NCBI GenBank assembly: GCA_022071975.1
Contig: JAJVIO010000060.1
Coordinates: forward strand, 31,882-95,881
Direction: 5' to 3'
DNA: 64,000 nt
DNA from: Planctomycetota bacterium
Lineage (GTDB): Bacteria; Planctomycetota; UBA8742; UBA2392
Positions 7,270 to 16,368 of the stretch are shown in pieces. The first letter of the stretch is position 1; each line of letters starts with the position of its first letter. The notes beneath the pieces were generated by a model that did not search any database, had not been told where the DNA came from, and was given only the letters and a program-made list of their open reading frames with translations. The translations under genes and the position numbers were made by a program.

Positions 7270-7636
7270 CTTTCGACTCCTGCAGCGCGGCCGCCGTCAG
7301 TTCCTTGTTGCTCTTGAGCTGGCGGCGCTTCGCCTCGATGCGTTCCTGCAGGCCGTACAGGCCCAGGGCGCTGAGGTAGCTGTAGCGCCCGTCGGCGATG
7401 GCCTGCTTGGCTGCGCGCATGCAGCGCGCGAACTCGGAAGAGTCCGTGCCGGAGTTGCGGTCGCTGAACTCGACGGCGAACTCCCGCACGGCGTCGACGT
7501 TGTCGAGCAGCTCGTCGAGGCAGGCCCAGGCGAAGGCCAGCAGCTCGACCAGTTCAGCTTCGCTCAGTTTGCGATCGGGATTGAGTGACGCTTGCAGCTC
7601 CGCGCGGCGCTGCGCTTCTTCGGAGTATGGGTTCAT
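7262..7636 (-). CDS. Hypothetical helical phage-module protein
   Basis: The 124-aa product is almost entirely predicted helix, with acidic stretches (EAELVELLAFAWACLDELLDN) and a basic C-terminal helix (RIEAKRRQLKSNKELTAAAL). AGGAG is placed five bases before the ATG, which itself overlaps the upstream stop. The gene lies directly before dnaB, so a role in replication, such as helicase loading or modulation, is conceivable. No loader motif (for example Walker A) is present. Unrecognised. Confidence 0.55.
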   Translation of the reverse strand: MNPYSEEAQRRAELQASLNPDRKLSEAELVELLAFAWACLDELLDNVDAVREFAVEFSDRNSGTDSSEFARCMRAAKQAIADGRYSYLSALGLYGLQERIEAKRRQLKSNKELTAAALQESKVA

Positions 7637-7830
7637 CTCGGCTCCTTCACTTCCGCGGTGGTGTCGACAACGCGGGACTCGTCCTCAACCCGGCGCTTGA
7701 GCGCCTCGGCTGCTTCGACCAGGGCGGCGCGAAACTCGGGGTGCGCCGCCGCGGCCATGACGATGCCCCCGGCGATGATGGTGAGGGCCGTGAACAGCTC
7801 GCGCTTCGAGAGAGCGTTGCGTCGCTTCAT
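7633..7830 (-). CDS. Small single-pass membrane protein
   Basis: The 65-aa product was extracted from a longer track ORF. It starts MKRRNALSKRELFTALTI, so it has a positive N-terminus followed by one hydrophobic segment (about residues 14-30) and a charged helical tail (ALKRRVEDESRVVDTT). This topology suits a small inner-membrane protein. ATG overlaps the stop of the preceding gene. It could be holin-like, but a holin gene would usually sit near a lysis gene and none is visible here. Confidence 0.5.
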   Translation of the reverse strand: MKRRNALSKRELFTALTIIAGGIVMAAAAHPEFRAALVEAAEALKRRVEDESRVVDTTAEVKEPR

Positions 7831-8576
7831 GACTGCCTCGGCTTGTAGGGGACCGGCCCGCCGGCGGCGCCGTCGTCGTCGAGTGGGAAGTCCGGCGGCA
7901 GAGGAAGTTGCCCTCCCGCGCTGGGGTGATCCGATAGACGGTCCAGCAGATTCTCGCGCTGGCCCTCGTTGAGCGAGGCAAGCACCTCCAACAGGTCTGG
8001 GTTCTGGCTCAGCAGGGGGCGGTTGAACCAGTTGCCCCCGCTGGGCAGCATTCCGAGCAACGCATCCCTGGTTGCCTGCGAAGCATGGCACCAGCGCGCC
8101 CACTGGCGCTGGAAGCCAACTCGTTCCGTGATCGGAGTGCCTTCGAGCGACGTGTTGCCACCCAGGAGCGGCCCCATGGCGCACAGGACCTTCGCAAGGT
8201 CGGCGAAGAGGCCCGTCGGCTCTGACTTGGTCGCATCGTTCTGTTCGACGCGTTTCAGCAGACGCTGGTAGAAGTCGTACAGGCGGCTGATGTCCCGCGT
8301 GTTGAGCGCGCACTCTTCTGCACTAGCCTTGTCGTCGAGTCGCTTCCTGATGACTTCGCAAGCGCTGCTGATCTGCTTGACGAGATCCTCGTAATCATCG
8401 GCGCGCAGGCGGGCGGTCTTCTTCTGCCGCGCCTCCAGGCGCTGCACGCGGGCTTGCAGGCGACCGATCACCGCGCCGACCAGCAGGCAGCCGCCGAACA
8501 CGAACCACTGTTGCGGCGTGATGGCGCACAGGCGCTCCCACACCAGAAGCACGAACTGCTCGAAGTCGTGAGTCAT
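7827..8576 (-). CDS. Membrane-anchored coiled-coil protein coupled to the sigma-factor gene
   Basis: The product is 249 aa. One hydrophobic segment (QWFVFGGCLLVGAVIG, about residues 23-38) is followed by a long helical, charged region (RLQARVQRLEARQKKTARLR onward) that probably forms a coiled coil, then a globular C-terminal part with a proline-rich acidic end. The ATG overlaps the stop of the ECF sigma gene (ATGA). This sigma-then-membrane-protein order is the usual one for a sigma factor and its anti-sigma factor, but no zinc-binding anti-sigma (HxxxCxxC) motif is present. The role is unproven. Confidence 0.55.
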   Translation of the reverse strand: MTHDFEQFVLLVWERLCAITPQQWFVFGGCLLVGAVIGRLQARVQRLEARQKKTARLRADDYEDLVKQISSACEVIRKRLDDKASAEECALNTRDISRLYDFYQRLLKRVEQNDATKSEPTGLFADLAKVLCAMGPLLGGNTSLEGTPITERVGFQRQWARWCHASQATRDALLGMLPSGGNWFNRPLLSQNPDLLEVLASLNEGQRENLLDRLSDHPSAGGQLPLPPDFPLDDDGAAGGPVPYKPRQS

Positions 8577-9058
8577 GACAGCACAGCCTTTCTGGCCGCT
8601 TCGCGGCCCCTTGCGAGACGGGACATCACCGTGCCGATCGGGATCCCGACCAGCTCGGCGATTTCGCGGTACTCGAAGCCCTGCAGCAGGAAGTCGAGGG
8701 CTTCGCGGTAGATGGGTGGAACCTTGGCCATGATCCGGCGGCGCAGATCCTCGGCGTGGACCTGGTCCAGCGTGGAGGCCTGGCGCGCGTGGGCCGGCAC
8801 TTCCTCCTGCAGCTGCTCCGTGCGGCCGCGCAGGCGCCGCTGCGCTCGCAGCCAGCTCAGTGCCGTCCAGCGCACCTGCTGGCTCAGCCAGCCGGGCAGG
8901 TTCTCGTCGTCGCGCAGGTTGCCCAGCATGTTGCGGGCGTTGATGAAGGCCTGGTGCACGATGTCGCCGGCGCCGTCGCGTGAGAATCGCGCGGCCAGGC
9001 GAACCAGGCTCGGGTAGTGCTCGGTGAAGACGGCGTCCAGTTGTTCGGTGGAGATCAT
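8573..9058 (-). CDS. ECF-type RNA polymerase sigma factor in the phage-like module
   Basis: The 161-aa product has sigma region 2 (FTEHYPSLVRLAARF, DIVHQAFINARNML, and WLSQQVRWTALSWLRAQRR) and region 4 (VPPIYREALDFLLQGFEYRE then IAELVGIPIGTVMSRLARG). This is the standard two-domain ECF design, lacking regions 1 and 3. It should redirect host RNA polymerase to a small promoter set, plausibly the element's later genes. The ATG at 9058 overlaps the upstream stop; the track's longer frame reads through the previous gene. A membrane-protein gene follows immediately in an overlapping arrangement. The phage origin is inferred from context. Confidence 0.85.
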   Translation of the reverse strand: MISTEQLDAVFTEHYPSLVRLAARFSRDGAGDIVHQAFINARNMLGNLRDDENLPGWLSQQVRWTALSWLRAQRRLRGRTEQLQEEVPAHARQASTLDQVHAEDLRRRIMAKVPPIYREALDFLLQGFEYREIAELVGIPIGTVMSRLARGREAARKAVLS

Positions 9059-9522
9059 GGGATGTAGGCCTCCCGCTCTTTGCGCGCGCGCTCGGCCGAG
9101 GCCTGCGCCGCGATCTTTTCCCGTTCCTTCGCGTACTCGATGAAGGCGTCTCCGCGCATGGGCGGCTCGAACAGCTCGCGCAGGAGGGCAATCACGGCCT
9201 GGCCCGCGGCCGTGGGTTCGGCGCGGGTGATTTCCTCGCCGCCGGCGCCGGTGCTGGTGGCGACGCGCACCAGGCGCTTCTTCACCAACTCGGTGCTGTG
9301 CACGTTCCAGCGGTTGGCGAAGCGCAGCTTGCCCTGGACGCGGTCCCACTCGTCGGGGTGCAGCCAGGCCGCCAGCGCACGGCGCGCGTACTGCCAGGGG
9401 GCGCGGTGGCCGGACTTGTCGATCGAGATTTGCAGCCCGAGCAGCAACGCGCACTCGATCGTGCCGATCGCGAGGTTGCCGACCTGGATGGTCCTGCCGC
9501 TGATGCGCCGGGGGCGTTGCAT
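9055..9522 (-). CDS. Hypothetical phage-module protein
   Basis: The product is 155 aa. The N-terminal part (RISGRTIQVGNLAIGTIECALLLGLQISI) is followed by a tryptophan-containing helical domain and a C-terminal charged coil (YAKEREKIAAQASAERARKERE). The middle segment with LVKKRLVRVATSTGAGGEEITRA could be a winged-helix recognition helix and wing, but the match is weak. It has 1-base stop/start overlap upstream and 4-base overlap downstream with the sigma gene. Unrecognised. Confidence 0.5.
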   Translation of the reverse strand: MQRPRRISGRTIQVGNLAIGTIECALLLGLQISIDKSGHRAPWQYARRALAAWLHPDEWDRVQGKLRFANRWNVHSTELVKKRLVRVATSTGAGGEEITRAEPTAAGQAVIALLRELFEPPMRGDAFIEYAKEREKIAAQASAERARKEREAYIP

Positions 9523-9845
9523 CAGGCGCCTCCCTTCTCGGGACCGGCGGCACGCCGGCGCAGCAGCTTGACGATGCCGCGCTTGTTGGGCTGGCTGAAG
9601 AAGTACTTGTGCGAGAGCCCTGCCGGGGCCGGCGTGCGTTTCTCGTGCTGGTCGATCAGCTCGCCGGTCTTGGTGTCCAGGCGAAGACCGCTGTCTTCGA
9701 GCTTGCGGTCGTCGCGCTCGATGCGCTTGCGCTCGACCACCTTGTGGCTGCAGCCGGTGCAGAGATAACCGCCCCGGACCACCCGGCGCTTTTCGCAGCG
9801 CGGGCAGACGGGGCGAAGGAAGTAGATGCGCGAGGTGCGGTCCAC
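9522..9845 (-). CDS. Zinc-ribbon protein of the phage-like module
   Basis: The product is 107 aa. A four-cysteine zinc ribbon is plain near the N-terminus: VCPRCEKRRVVRGGYLCTGC. A basic, helical region follows (KVVERKRIERDDRKLEDS) and a basic tail (NKRGIVKLLRRRA). This would suit DNA, RNA or polymerase binding. The GTG start shares its G with the TAG stop of the gene upstream (TAGTG). Early position in the operon suggests an early regulatory or replication role, but this is inference. Confidence 0.6.
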   Translation of the reverse strand: MDRTSRIYFLRPVCPRCEKRRVVRGGYLCTGCSHKVVERKRIERDDRKLEDSGLRLDTKTGELIDQHEKRTPAPAGLSHKYFFSQPNKRGIVKLLRRRAAGPEKGGA

Positions 9846-10114
9846 TAGGAGATCGCCTCCTGCACGCGACGGCGCAACTGCTGCAGGCGGTCGCTCAGGA
9901 GCTCGGCCTGGCGCACCCAGCGGTTCAGCTCGGTGGCGCAGTTTTCGAGGTGGTTGCGCTGGCTTACGGGAAGGACGGTGACGACGTTTCCGTTCACACT
10001 GTCCAGCAGCTGCAGCATCCCGTCGAGGGGGCTGTCAGGCTGGTGGATGACGAAACGGCCATGCTGGACGGCTGCGCCCGGAGCGGTAGCATCCGGCGCT
10101 TGCTGAGTAGTCAC
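9845..10114 (-). CDS. First gene of the phage-like module, hypothetical helical protein
   Basis: The product is 89 aa if translation begins at the GTG at 10114, which has AGGAAGGAGAG ending seven bases upstream. The ORF track uses an ATG at 10156, which lies in the far arm of a strong inverted repeat and has no ribosome site. The C-terminal 45 residues are helical (NHLENCATELNRWVRQAELL, LQQLRRRVQEAI) and probably coiled coil. The ribosome site is inside the 12-bp stem of the hairpin at 10116-10154, so access could be regulated. Unrecognised. Confidence 0.55.
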   Translation of the reverse strand: MTTQQAPDATAPGAAVQHGRFVIHQPDSPLDGMLQLLDSVNGNVVTVLPVSQRNHLENCATELNRWVRQAELLSDRLQQLRRRVQEAIS

Positions 10115-10115
10115 G

Positions 10116-10154
10116 GGGCGACTCTCCTTCCTGCGGAAGGCTGGAGAGTCGCCC
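10116..10154. promoter_or_regulatory. 12-bp perfect inverted repeat enclosing a smaller hairpin, at the tRNA/phage-module junction
   Basis: The arms GGGCGACTCTCC (10116-10127) and GGAGAGTCGCCC (10143-10154) are perfectly complementary, with TTCC-tgc-GGAA inside. It starts 12 bases after the tRNA-Glu CCA end and ends one base before the GTG start of the first module gene, burying that gene's ribosome site in the stem. It could act as a tRNA-processing boundary, a terminator without a T-run, or a translational switch. Confidence 0.6.
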
Positions 10155-10166
10155 ATGACTAAAAGA

Positions 10167-10243
10167 TGGTACCCCTAACGGGATTCGAACCCGTGTCTGA
10201 GCCTTGAGAGGGCTCCGTCCTAGGCCGGCTAGACGATAGGGGC
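10167..10243 (-). tRNA. tRNA-Glu (anticodon CUC), CCA encoded
   Basis: The minus strand folds as a cloverleaf. The acceptor is GCCCCTA paired with TAGGGGT. The D-arm region is GTCTAGCCGGCCTAGGAC, as in most bacterial tRNA-Glu. The anticodon stem is GAGCC/GGCTC around the loop CTCTCAA, giving anticodon CTC. The T-arm is CGGGTTCGAATCCCG. The discriminator A is followed by an encoded CCA. The 3' end faces the phage-like module, as is usual when a tRNA gene is the integration target. Confidence 0.92.
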
Positions 10244-10561
10244 CTGCTCTGTCAGTCTCGGTATGCAATCCACGGGCCTGACAACTCCGTGAATCGAGCC
10301 AAAAAAGGTAATCAGACCTGATTCAAAGTCAAGCACGGGTCGGGCATGGTGTTTGGAATTGCCCCAGAGGCCTTATTTCAAGCAGTTTACGGACGTTGCC
10401 TATTTACCGAGCTTGTCAAGTCCCCCATTTGACGATGCCGGATCCATGTGATACGGTTCCGGGTGCTTCAGTTTACTGCCACTCTGGCAGGGCAGTCTGA
10501 GGGCCGTACCCGGTTTCCGTCCGCGAAAACCGGGTACGTTCCTCGCCGGGAGATCCGCTCG
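10244..10561. other. Leader/intergenic region between tRNA-Glu and dnaG
   Basis: No gene is visible here. The stretch contains a short hairpin CTGCCACTCTGGCAG near 10478-10492 and a strong hairpin at 10506-10537 (listed separately). It must hold the divergent promoters for the tRNA and dnaG, but I could not pick a convincing -35/-10 pair. Confidence 0.5.
10506..10537 (+). promoter_or_regulatory. 11-bp hairpin in the dnaG leader
   Basis: GTACCCGGTTT (10506-10516) pairs perfectly with AAACCGGGTAC (10527-10537) across a 10-base loop. It ends 24 bases before the proposed TTG start of dnaG and about a dozen bases before its GGGAG ribosome site. It may tune dnaG translation or mRNA stability. No T-run follows, so it is not a typical terminator. 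Confidence 0.5.
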
Positions 10562-12337
10562 TTGGCAAGGGTTACGCGCGAGAGTATTGAGGAAGTCCGC
10601 CGGGCCAACGACATCGTGGACGTGATTCGCGGCTACGTGCCCCTGCAGAAGCGCGGCAGCCAGTTCTGGGCCAACTGCCCTTTCCACGACGAAAAGACCC
10701 CCTCGTTCTCCGTGTCGCCCCAACGCCAGTTCTACAAGTGTTTCGGCTGCGGCGCGTTCGGCAACGTGATCGATTTCGTGATGGCCCAGGAGCGCCTGGA
10801 TTTCCGCGAGGCCATCGAAAAACTGGCCGAGCGCGGCGGCGTCACACTCAGCTACGACGGCGGCAACGCCCCCAGCCGCCAGGAAACCAGCATCCGCGCC
10901 CGCGCCCTCGAGATGATGGAGTGGGCCCAGCGCGGCTTCGTCGCCAACCTCGCGAAACATGAGCCCGCGCGTCAGTACCTGGAATCTCGCGGCCTGGGCG
11001 GCGAAGTCGCCGAGCGCTGGGGCATCGGCTACGCCCCCGACGAATACCACCGCCAGGCCGACGCCGCGCTCAAGAAATTCGACGCCGAGACCATCGAGGC
11101 CACCGGCCTCTGCAAACGCAACGAGCGCGGCTGGTACGACTTCTTCCGCGGCCGTGTCACCTTCCCGATCCGCGACCCGCGCGGGCGCATCGTCGGCTTC
11201 GGCGCGCGGCTGCTGGACCCTGAGGCCAAGGCCCAGAAGTACCTGAATTCGGCGGAAGGCCTGCTGTTCCAGAAATCCAAGCTGCTCTACGGCGTAGACC
11301 GCCTGGCGCACTCGCAGAAGCTGAAGGAAACCGGCCGCGTGCTGCTGATGGAAGGCTACACGGACGTGATCGCCGCCCATGAGGCCGGCTTCGACAACGC
11401 CGTGGCGCCGCTGGGCACCGCCCTGACCCGCGAGCAGGTGGCGCTCGCGCACCGCTACGGCGATGGCATCACGCTGGTGCTGGACGGCGACGACGCCGGC
11501 CGCGCGGCCGCCGAGCGCGCGGTGAACGTGGTGCTTGAGCTTGGCGTGGACGCCAAGGTTGCCACCATCACCGGCGCCAAGGACCCCTTTGACCTGCTGC
11601 GGCAGCAGGGCCCGCAGGCCTTCCAGGGCGTGCTGGACGGCGCCAAAGACGCCTTCGACTACAAAATGCAGCTTGTCCGTGAGCGGTACGACCTTGATCG
11701 CCCCGTCGAAAAGGAAGGCGCGATTCAGGAACTGGCAAAAATGTTTGGCGGTGTCCAGAGCCCTACTCTTCGGCAAACTCTCACTAACCGTGCTGCCAGT
11801 ACGCTTGGACTAAGGGAGATAGCTCTCAGCCAAGCCGTTGAGTCTGCCTTCCATCAACAGGTAGCCGCCAAAGCGGGCAACTCCTCACCAGTTGAAATCG
11901 GTCGGGTCTCCGCGAGTGTAGAAGTATCGGGCAAGGTCATTGAGAACAACAAGATTTCATACGAACGCGAAGTGCTGCGCCGGTTGATCGAGCATCCGCG
12001 CGCCCTGGGGACGGCTTCAGCCGAACTGGCGCCGGAAGCCTTCAGCGCCGAGGCCCTGCGCGAGTTGTATCGCGAGATGCTGAACGCCTGGGACGAACAC
12101 GGTGAGCTGGTGCCCGGCGCCCTGCTGTCACATCTGCAAAATGATGCGCGTCAGGAGCTTGAAAGAGTGCTGGAGCACATCAGAATCCCCGCCGACCAGG
12201 GGGCCGACCACGCCGAGGAAGAAAACCGGCTGGTCCGCGAAATACAGAAGCTGGCGGCGGAGTTTGCCGGGAATCGGCGGGCACAGGGGCTTGAGGAATT
12301 GCGTCTCAAGAAAGGGCGCCGCGCAACCCGGGCGTAA
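10562..12337 (+). CDS. dnaG: DNA primase
   Basis: The 591-aa product synthesises RNA primers at the replication fork and partners with DnaB. The N-terminal CHC2 zinc finger is clear (CPFHDEKTPSFSV and CFGCGAFGN). A TOPRIM core follows (LLMEGYTDVIAA and LVLDGDDAGRAA). The C-terminal third is more divergent and would hold the helicase-binding domain. The start is taken as TTG at 10562, with GGGAGA nine bases before it and the conserved ESIEEVRRANDIVDVI near the N-terminus. The track's ATG at 10448 adds 38 residues that include the leader hairpin and is unlikely. It is followed by rpoD, the classic macromolecular-synthesis pair. Around 11,700-11,980 the base composition drops slightly. Confidence 0.95.
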   Translation: MARVTRESIEEVRRANDIVDVIRGYVPLQKRGSQFWANCPFHDEKTPSFSVSPQRQFYKCFGCGAFGNVIDFVMAQERLDFREAIEKLAERGGVTLSYDGGNAPSRQETSIRARALEMMEWAQRGFVANLAKHEPARQYLESRGLGGEVAERWGIGYAPDEYHRQADAALKKFDAETIEATGLCKRNERGWYDFFRGRVTFPIRDPRGRIVGFGARLLDPEAKAQKYLNSAEGLLFQKSKLLYGVDRLAHSQKLKETGRVLLMEGYTDVIAAHEAGFDNAVAPLGTALTREQVALAHRYGDGITLVLDGDDAGRAAAERAVNVVLELGVDAKVATITGAKDPFDLLRQQGPQAFQGVLDGAKDAFDYKMQLVRERYDLDRPVEKEGAIQELAKMFGGVQSPTLRQTLTNRAASTLGLREIALSQAVESAFHQQVAAKAGNSSPVEIGRVSASVEVSGKVIENNKISYEREVLRRLIEHPRALGTASAELAPEAFSAEALRELYREMLNAWDEHGELVPGALLSHLQNDARQELERVLEHIRIPADQGADHAEEENRLVREIQKLAAEFAGNRRAQGLEELRLKKGRRATRA

Positions 12338-12439
12338 AGCCTGAATTGGCGCGGTTTACAGGATGGGGCAGGCAACCCTGCTTCGTTAAGCAGGTGTCAC
12401 AGGAACGCAGGGCCGACCTGCACAGGAAGAGAATACTCG

Positions 12440-14455
<2,016 letters not shown>

Positions 14456-14900
14456 GGCGCCGGGGACTGTCCCCGAAGCCTGCCCGCCGAAGCCGCCTGA
14501 CCTACGAAGCCTCGGCGAAGTGGGTTGGCGAAGGCGGGTTGGGGACTGTCCCCGTCCTCGACCGACTCACAAGCAGCCATTCGAGTCCCGCGGCCAAGCT
14601 CTGTGTCCCCTGCGCGGGTTCCACCACCGGCGGATCTCGCTTTTTAGGCCGCATAGCGGCCGTCAGAGCTTAGCCCAGGGCAACGAGCGCCGCAGGCGCG
14701 AGGCAGCCCTGGGTTCACAGCAACGTGAATTCAAAGCCCGCGTGAGCGGGCGACAGAACCCATCGGCCAGAGACGTTTGCAATGACAAGGCCGGGGAAAC
14801 GCGGGCCCCGCCCCGCGTGAATTCGACGTCTCCCGTTCCGGGACAGTCCCCATCACACTTCTGCGTTTCCGAAACCGGCCCGATTCGTTACAACGGGCCC
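14456..14900. repeat. Gene-free repeat cluster downstream of rpoD
   Basis: The stretch carries two GGGGACTGTCCCC palindromes (14462-14474, 14541-14553) bracketing GCCTGCCCGCCGAAGCC and GGCGAAGGCGGG inverted units, then a complex hairpin segment (TAGCCCAGGGCAACGAGCGC...GCGCGAGGCAGCCCTGGG at about 14670-14712), then GGGACAGTCCCC near 14840. A near copy of the outer parts lies at 44308-44445. I see no coding potential; the track ORF that starts at 14520 only reads through it. Confidence 0.65.
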
Positions 14901-15584
14901 ATGGCCGAATTCTCCGCAAGCCTTGACGCCCTGTGGTCCGTGCAGAAACACGACGCCGTGATCGTGCGCCAGCGCGAGCAACTGGCCAAGCTCGATCGCG
15001 AAAACCAGGCCGAGCACGCCAAGGTCGAAGCCGCCAAAGCCGCCCTTGAAGAACGCAAAGGCAAGCTGCGCAAGCTGCAGAGCGAGCACAAGGAACTGGA
15101 GCAGGAGCTGCAGCGCCTCGACGCCCGCGTCAAGCAGCTCGATGCCCAGGGCACCGAGGCCGGCATGGAGGCCGCCGCCAAGCAGCGCAGCAGGATCGAC
15201 GAGCTGGAAACCGGCGGGCTCGACCTGCTCACGGCCGTCACCATCGCCGAGCATGAAGTGAAGGCCGCCGAGGCCGAACTCGCCATGAAACAGGAAGTCC
15301 AGGCAGCCAGGCTGAAAGTGAACGCCGACGTGGCCGCGGCGGCGAAGCAGTTGATCGAAGCGACTGAGGCCGCGCGCGCCACGGCGGCCGCGCAGGTCAC
15401 GCCGGAGCTGCTGGCGGTCTACGATGAAGTGAACGCGCGCAACCCGGGCAAGGCGCTGGCGAAAATAGCGGAAGGTTTTTGCTCGGCCTGTTCAGGTGAG
15501 ATCAACACGCAACTGGCCATGCAGGTCCGCGGCCGCAAAGAAATCCTGCGCTGTCCCCACTGCACCAGAATCCTAGACGCGTAG
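14901..15584 (+). CDS. COG1579-type coiled-coil zinc-ribbon protein
   Basis: The 227-aa product has a long coiled coil (about residues 10-150, for example KLRKLQSEHKELEQELQRLD) followed by a C-terminal four-cysteine zinc ribbon (CSACSGEINTQL then CPHCTRIL). This is the layout of the C4-type zinc-ribbon family COG1579, whose bacterial members are of uncertain role, with nucleic-acid binding proposed. The ATG at 14901 was chosen because the upstream extension in the track runs through a repeat cluster. It is monocistronic, with a GCAGGCTGCCAGCCTGC palindrome just after the stop. Confidence 0.8.
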   Translation: MAEFSASLDALWSVQKHDAVIVRQREQLAKLDRENQAEHAKVEAAKAALEERKGKLRKLQSEHKELEQELQRLDARVKQLDAQGTEAGMEAAAKQRSRIDELETGGLDLLTAVTIAEHEVKAAEAELAMKQEVQAARLKVNADVAAAAKQLIEATEAARATAAAQVTPELLAVYDEVNARNPGKALAKIAEGFCSACSGEINTQLAMQVRGRKEILRCPHCTRILDA

Positions 15585-15587
15585 TGG

Positions 15588-15606
15588 CGCAGGCTGCCAG
15601 CCTGCG
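15588..15606. repeat. GCAGGCTGCCAGCCTGC palindrome
   Basis: GCAGGCTGCCAGCCTGC directly follows the zinc-ribbon gene. Related palindromes are at about 33828-33844 (GCGGGCTGCCAGCCTGC) and, with a TTC centre, in the 26-bp inverted repeat at 36244-36348. This is a dispersed palindromic repeat, possibly serving as a transcript end. Confidence 0.55.
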
Positions 15607-15730
15607 AAGAAGTCGGTTCATCAGCGGATCAAAGATCGCGTTAACCCAAGACCCGCAGTCACCAACTCAACCCCTCACACTGGGAACACGAATTACCTCA
15701 CCAATAAACCCAGACAACCCGGCAATCATT

Positions 15731-15820
15731 ATGCAAAGGACACACCAGAAAGCAGGGTACACCTACTATCCGTTCGGCCCGGGACAAGGTGGTGTCATGG
15801 TTCCGCCAGGATTCAGATAG
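15731..15820 (+). CDS. Possible 29-aa ORF upstream of the 179-aa orphan
   Basis: A short ATG ORF (MQRTHQKAGYTYYPFG..) ends in TAG eight bases before the next gene's ATG; that TAG is part of the next gene's ribosome site (ATAGGAGTAGAAATG). No ribosome site precedes the short ORF. It could be a leader peptide or the end of a decayed gene. It could also be chance. Confidence 0.2.
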   Translation: MQRTHQKAGYTYYPFGPGQGGVMVPPGFR

Positions 15821-15828
15821 GAGTAGAA

Positions 15829-16368
15829 ATGACCAAGACGATAGTGGATGATATAGTAAAAATGCTGGATATTGCGAAGGGTCTGAATACTCAGGAGAGT
15901 TTTGGCGAACCCATCCCTAGCCAGCTTGATGTATTGATGAACGGAATTGCGCAAGGTATTCGAAGCGCGACACCGGAAAGCCTGGAGATAATGACTCATT
16001 CCATTTCTGATGAGTTGGCACAGGCCATGCTTGTCCTGTTTCCGCGCAGGCTATGCGTGTTTGCCTTACGGACTGGAGATGTCAGCAAGCTGGAAAACGC
16101 GCTCATACTACTTGGCGCAGAGGGGCAGCAATATGAGAGGCGAGGTTCGCTAGCGACAATGATTGTGATTGCCTATGTTGCTCGTCGAATAGGTGCGGCT
16201 TTACCGAAACTGGTATCAAAAGTACGTCGTCATCTTCCCCGCGTGTCGCAGCGTTTCTTCGATGAGTTCCTGGACCGGCCAACGGAGTCCAACAGTTTAG
16301 ATACCTTTGCATTTCGCGAGGTGACAACACCCGAAGGACCAAATATTGTGCAGGATACAACACGATGA
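15829..16368 (+). CDS. Orphan hypothetical protein in a lower-GC patch
   Basis: The 179-aa product is unrecognised. It is largely helical, with a hydrophobic stretch (SLATMIVIAYVARRIGAAL, about residues 106-124) flanked by basic residues, so it may associate with the membrane. The ATG has AGGAG six bases upstream. Codon use and base composition look clearly less GC-rich than the flanking genes, which suggests recent acquisition. It stands alone between the zinc-ribbon gene and a hairpin repeat array. No function can be proposed. Confidence 0.6.
   Translation: MTKTIVDDIVKMLDIAKGLNTQESFGEPIPSQLDVLMNGIAQGIRSATPESLEIMTHSISDELAQAMLVLFPRRLCVFALRTGDVSKLENALILLGAEGQQYERRGSLATMIVIAYVARRIGAALPKLVSKVRRHLPRVSQRFFDEFLDRPTESNSLDTFAFREVTTPEGPNIVQDTTR

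Noticed and set aside
7633-7830. Holin
   Set aside because: Size and one helix fit, but no lysis gene or second helix is present; left as a small membrane protein.
10427-10448. TTGACG...TGATAC as a dnaG promoter
   Set aside because: The spacing between the two hexamers is 14 bases, too short for a normal sigma-70 promoter.
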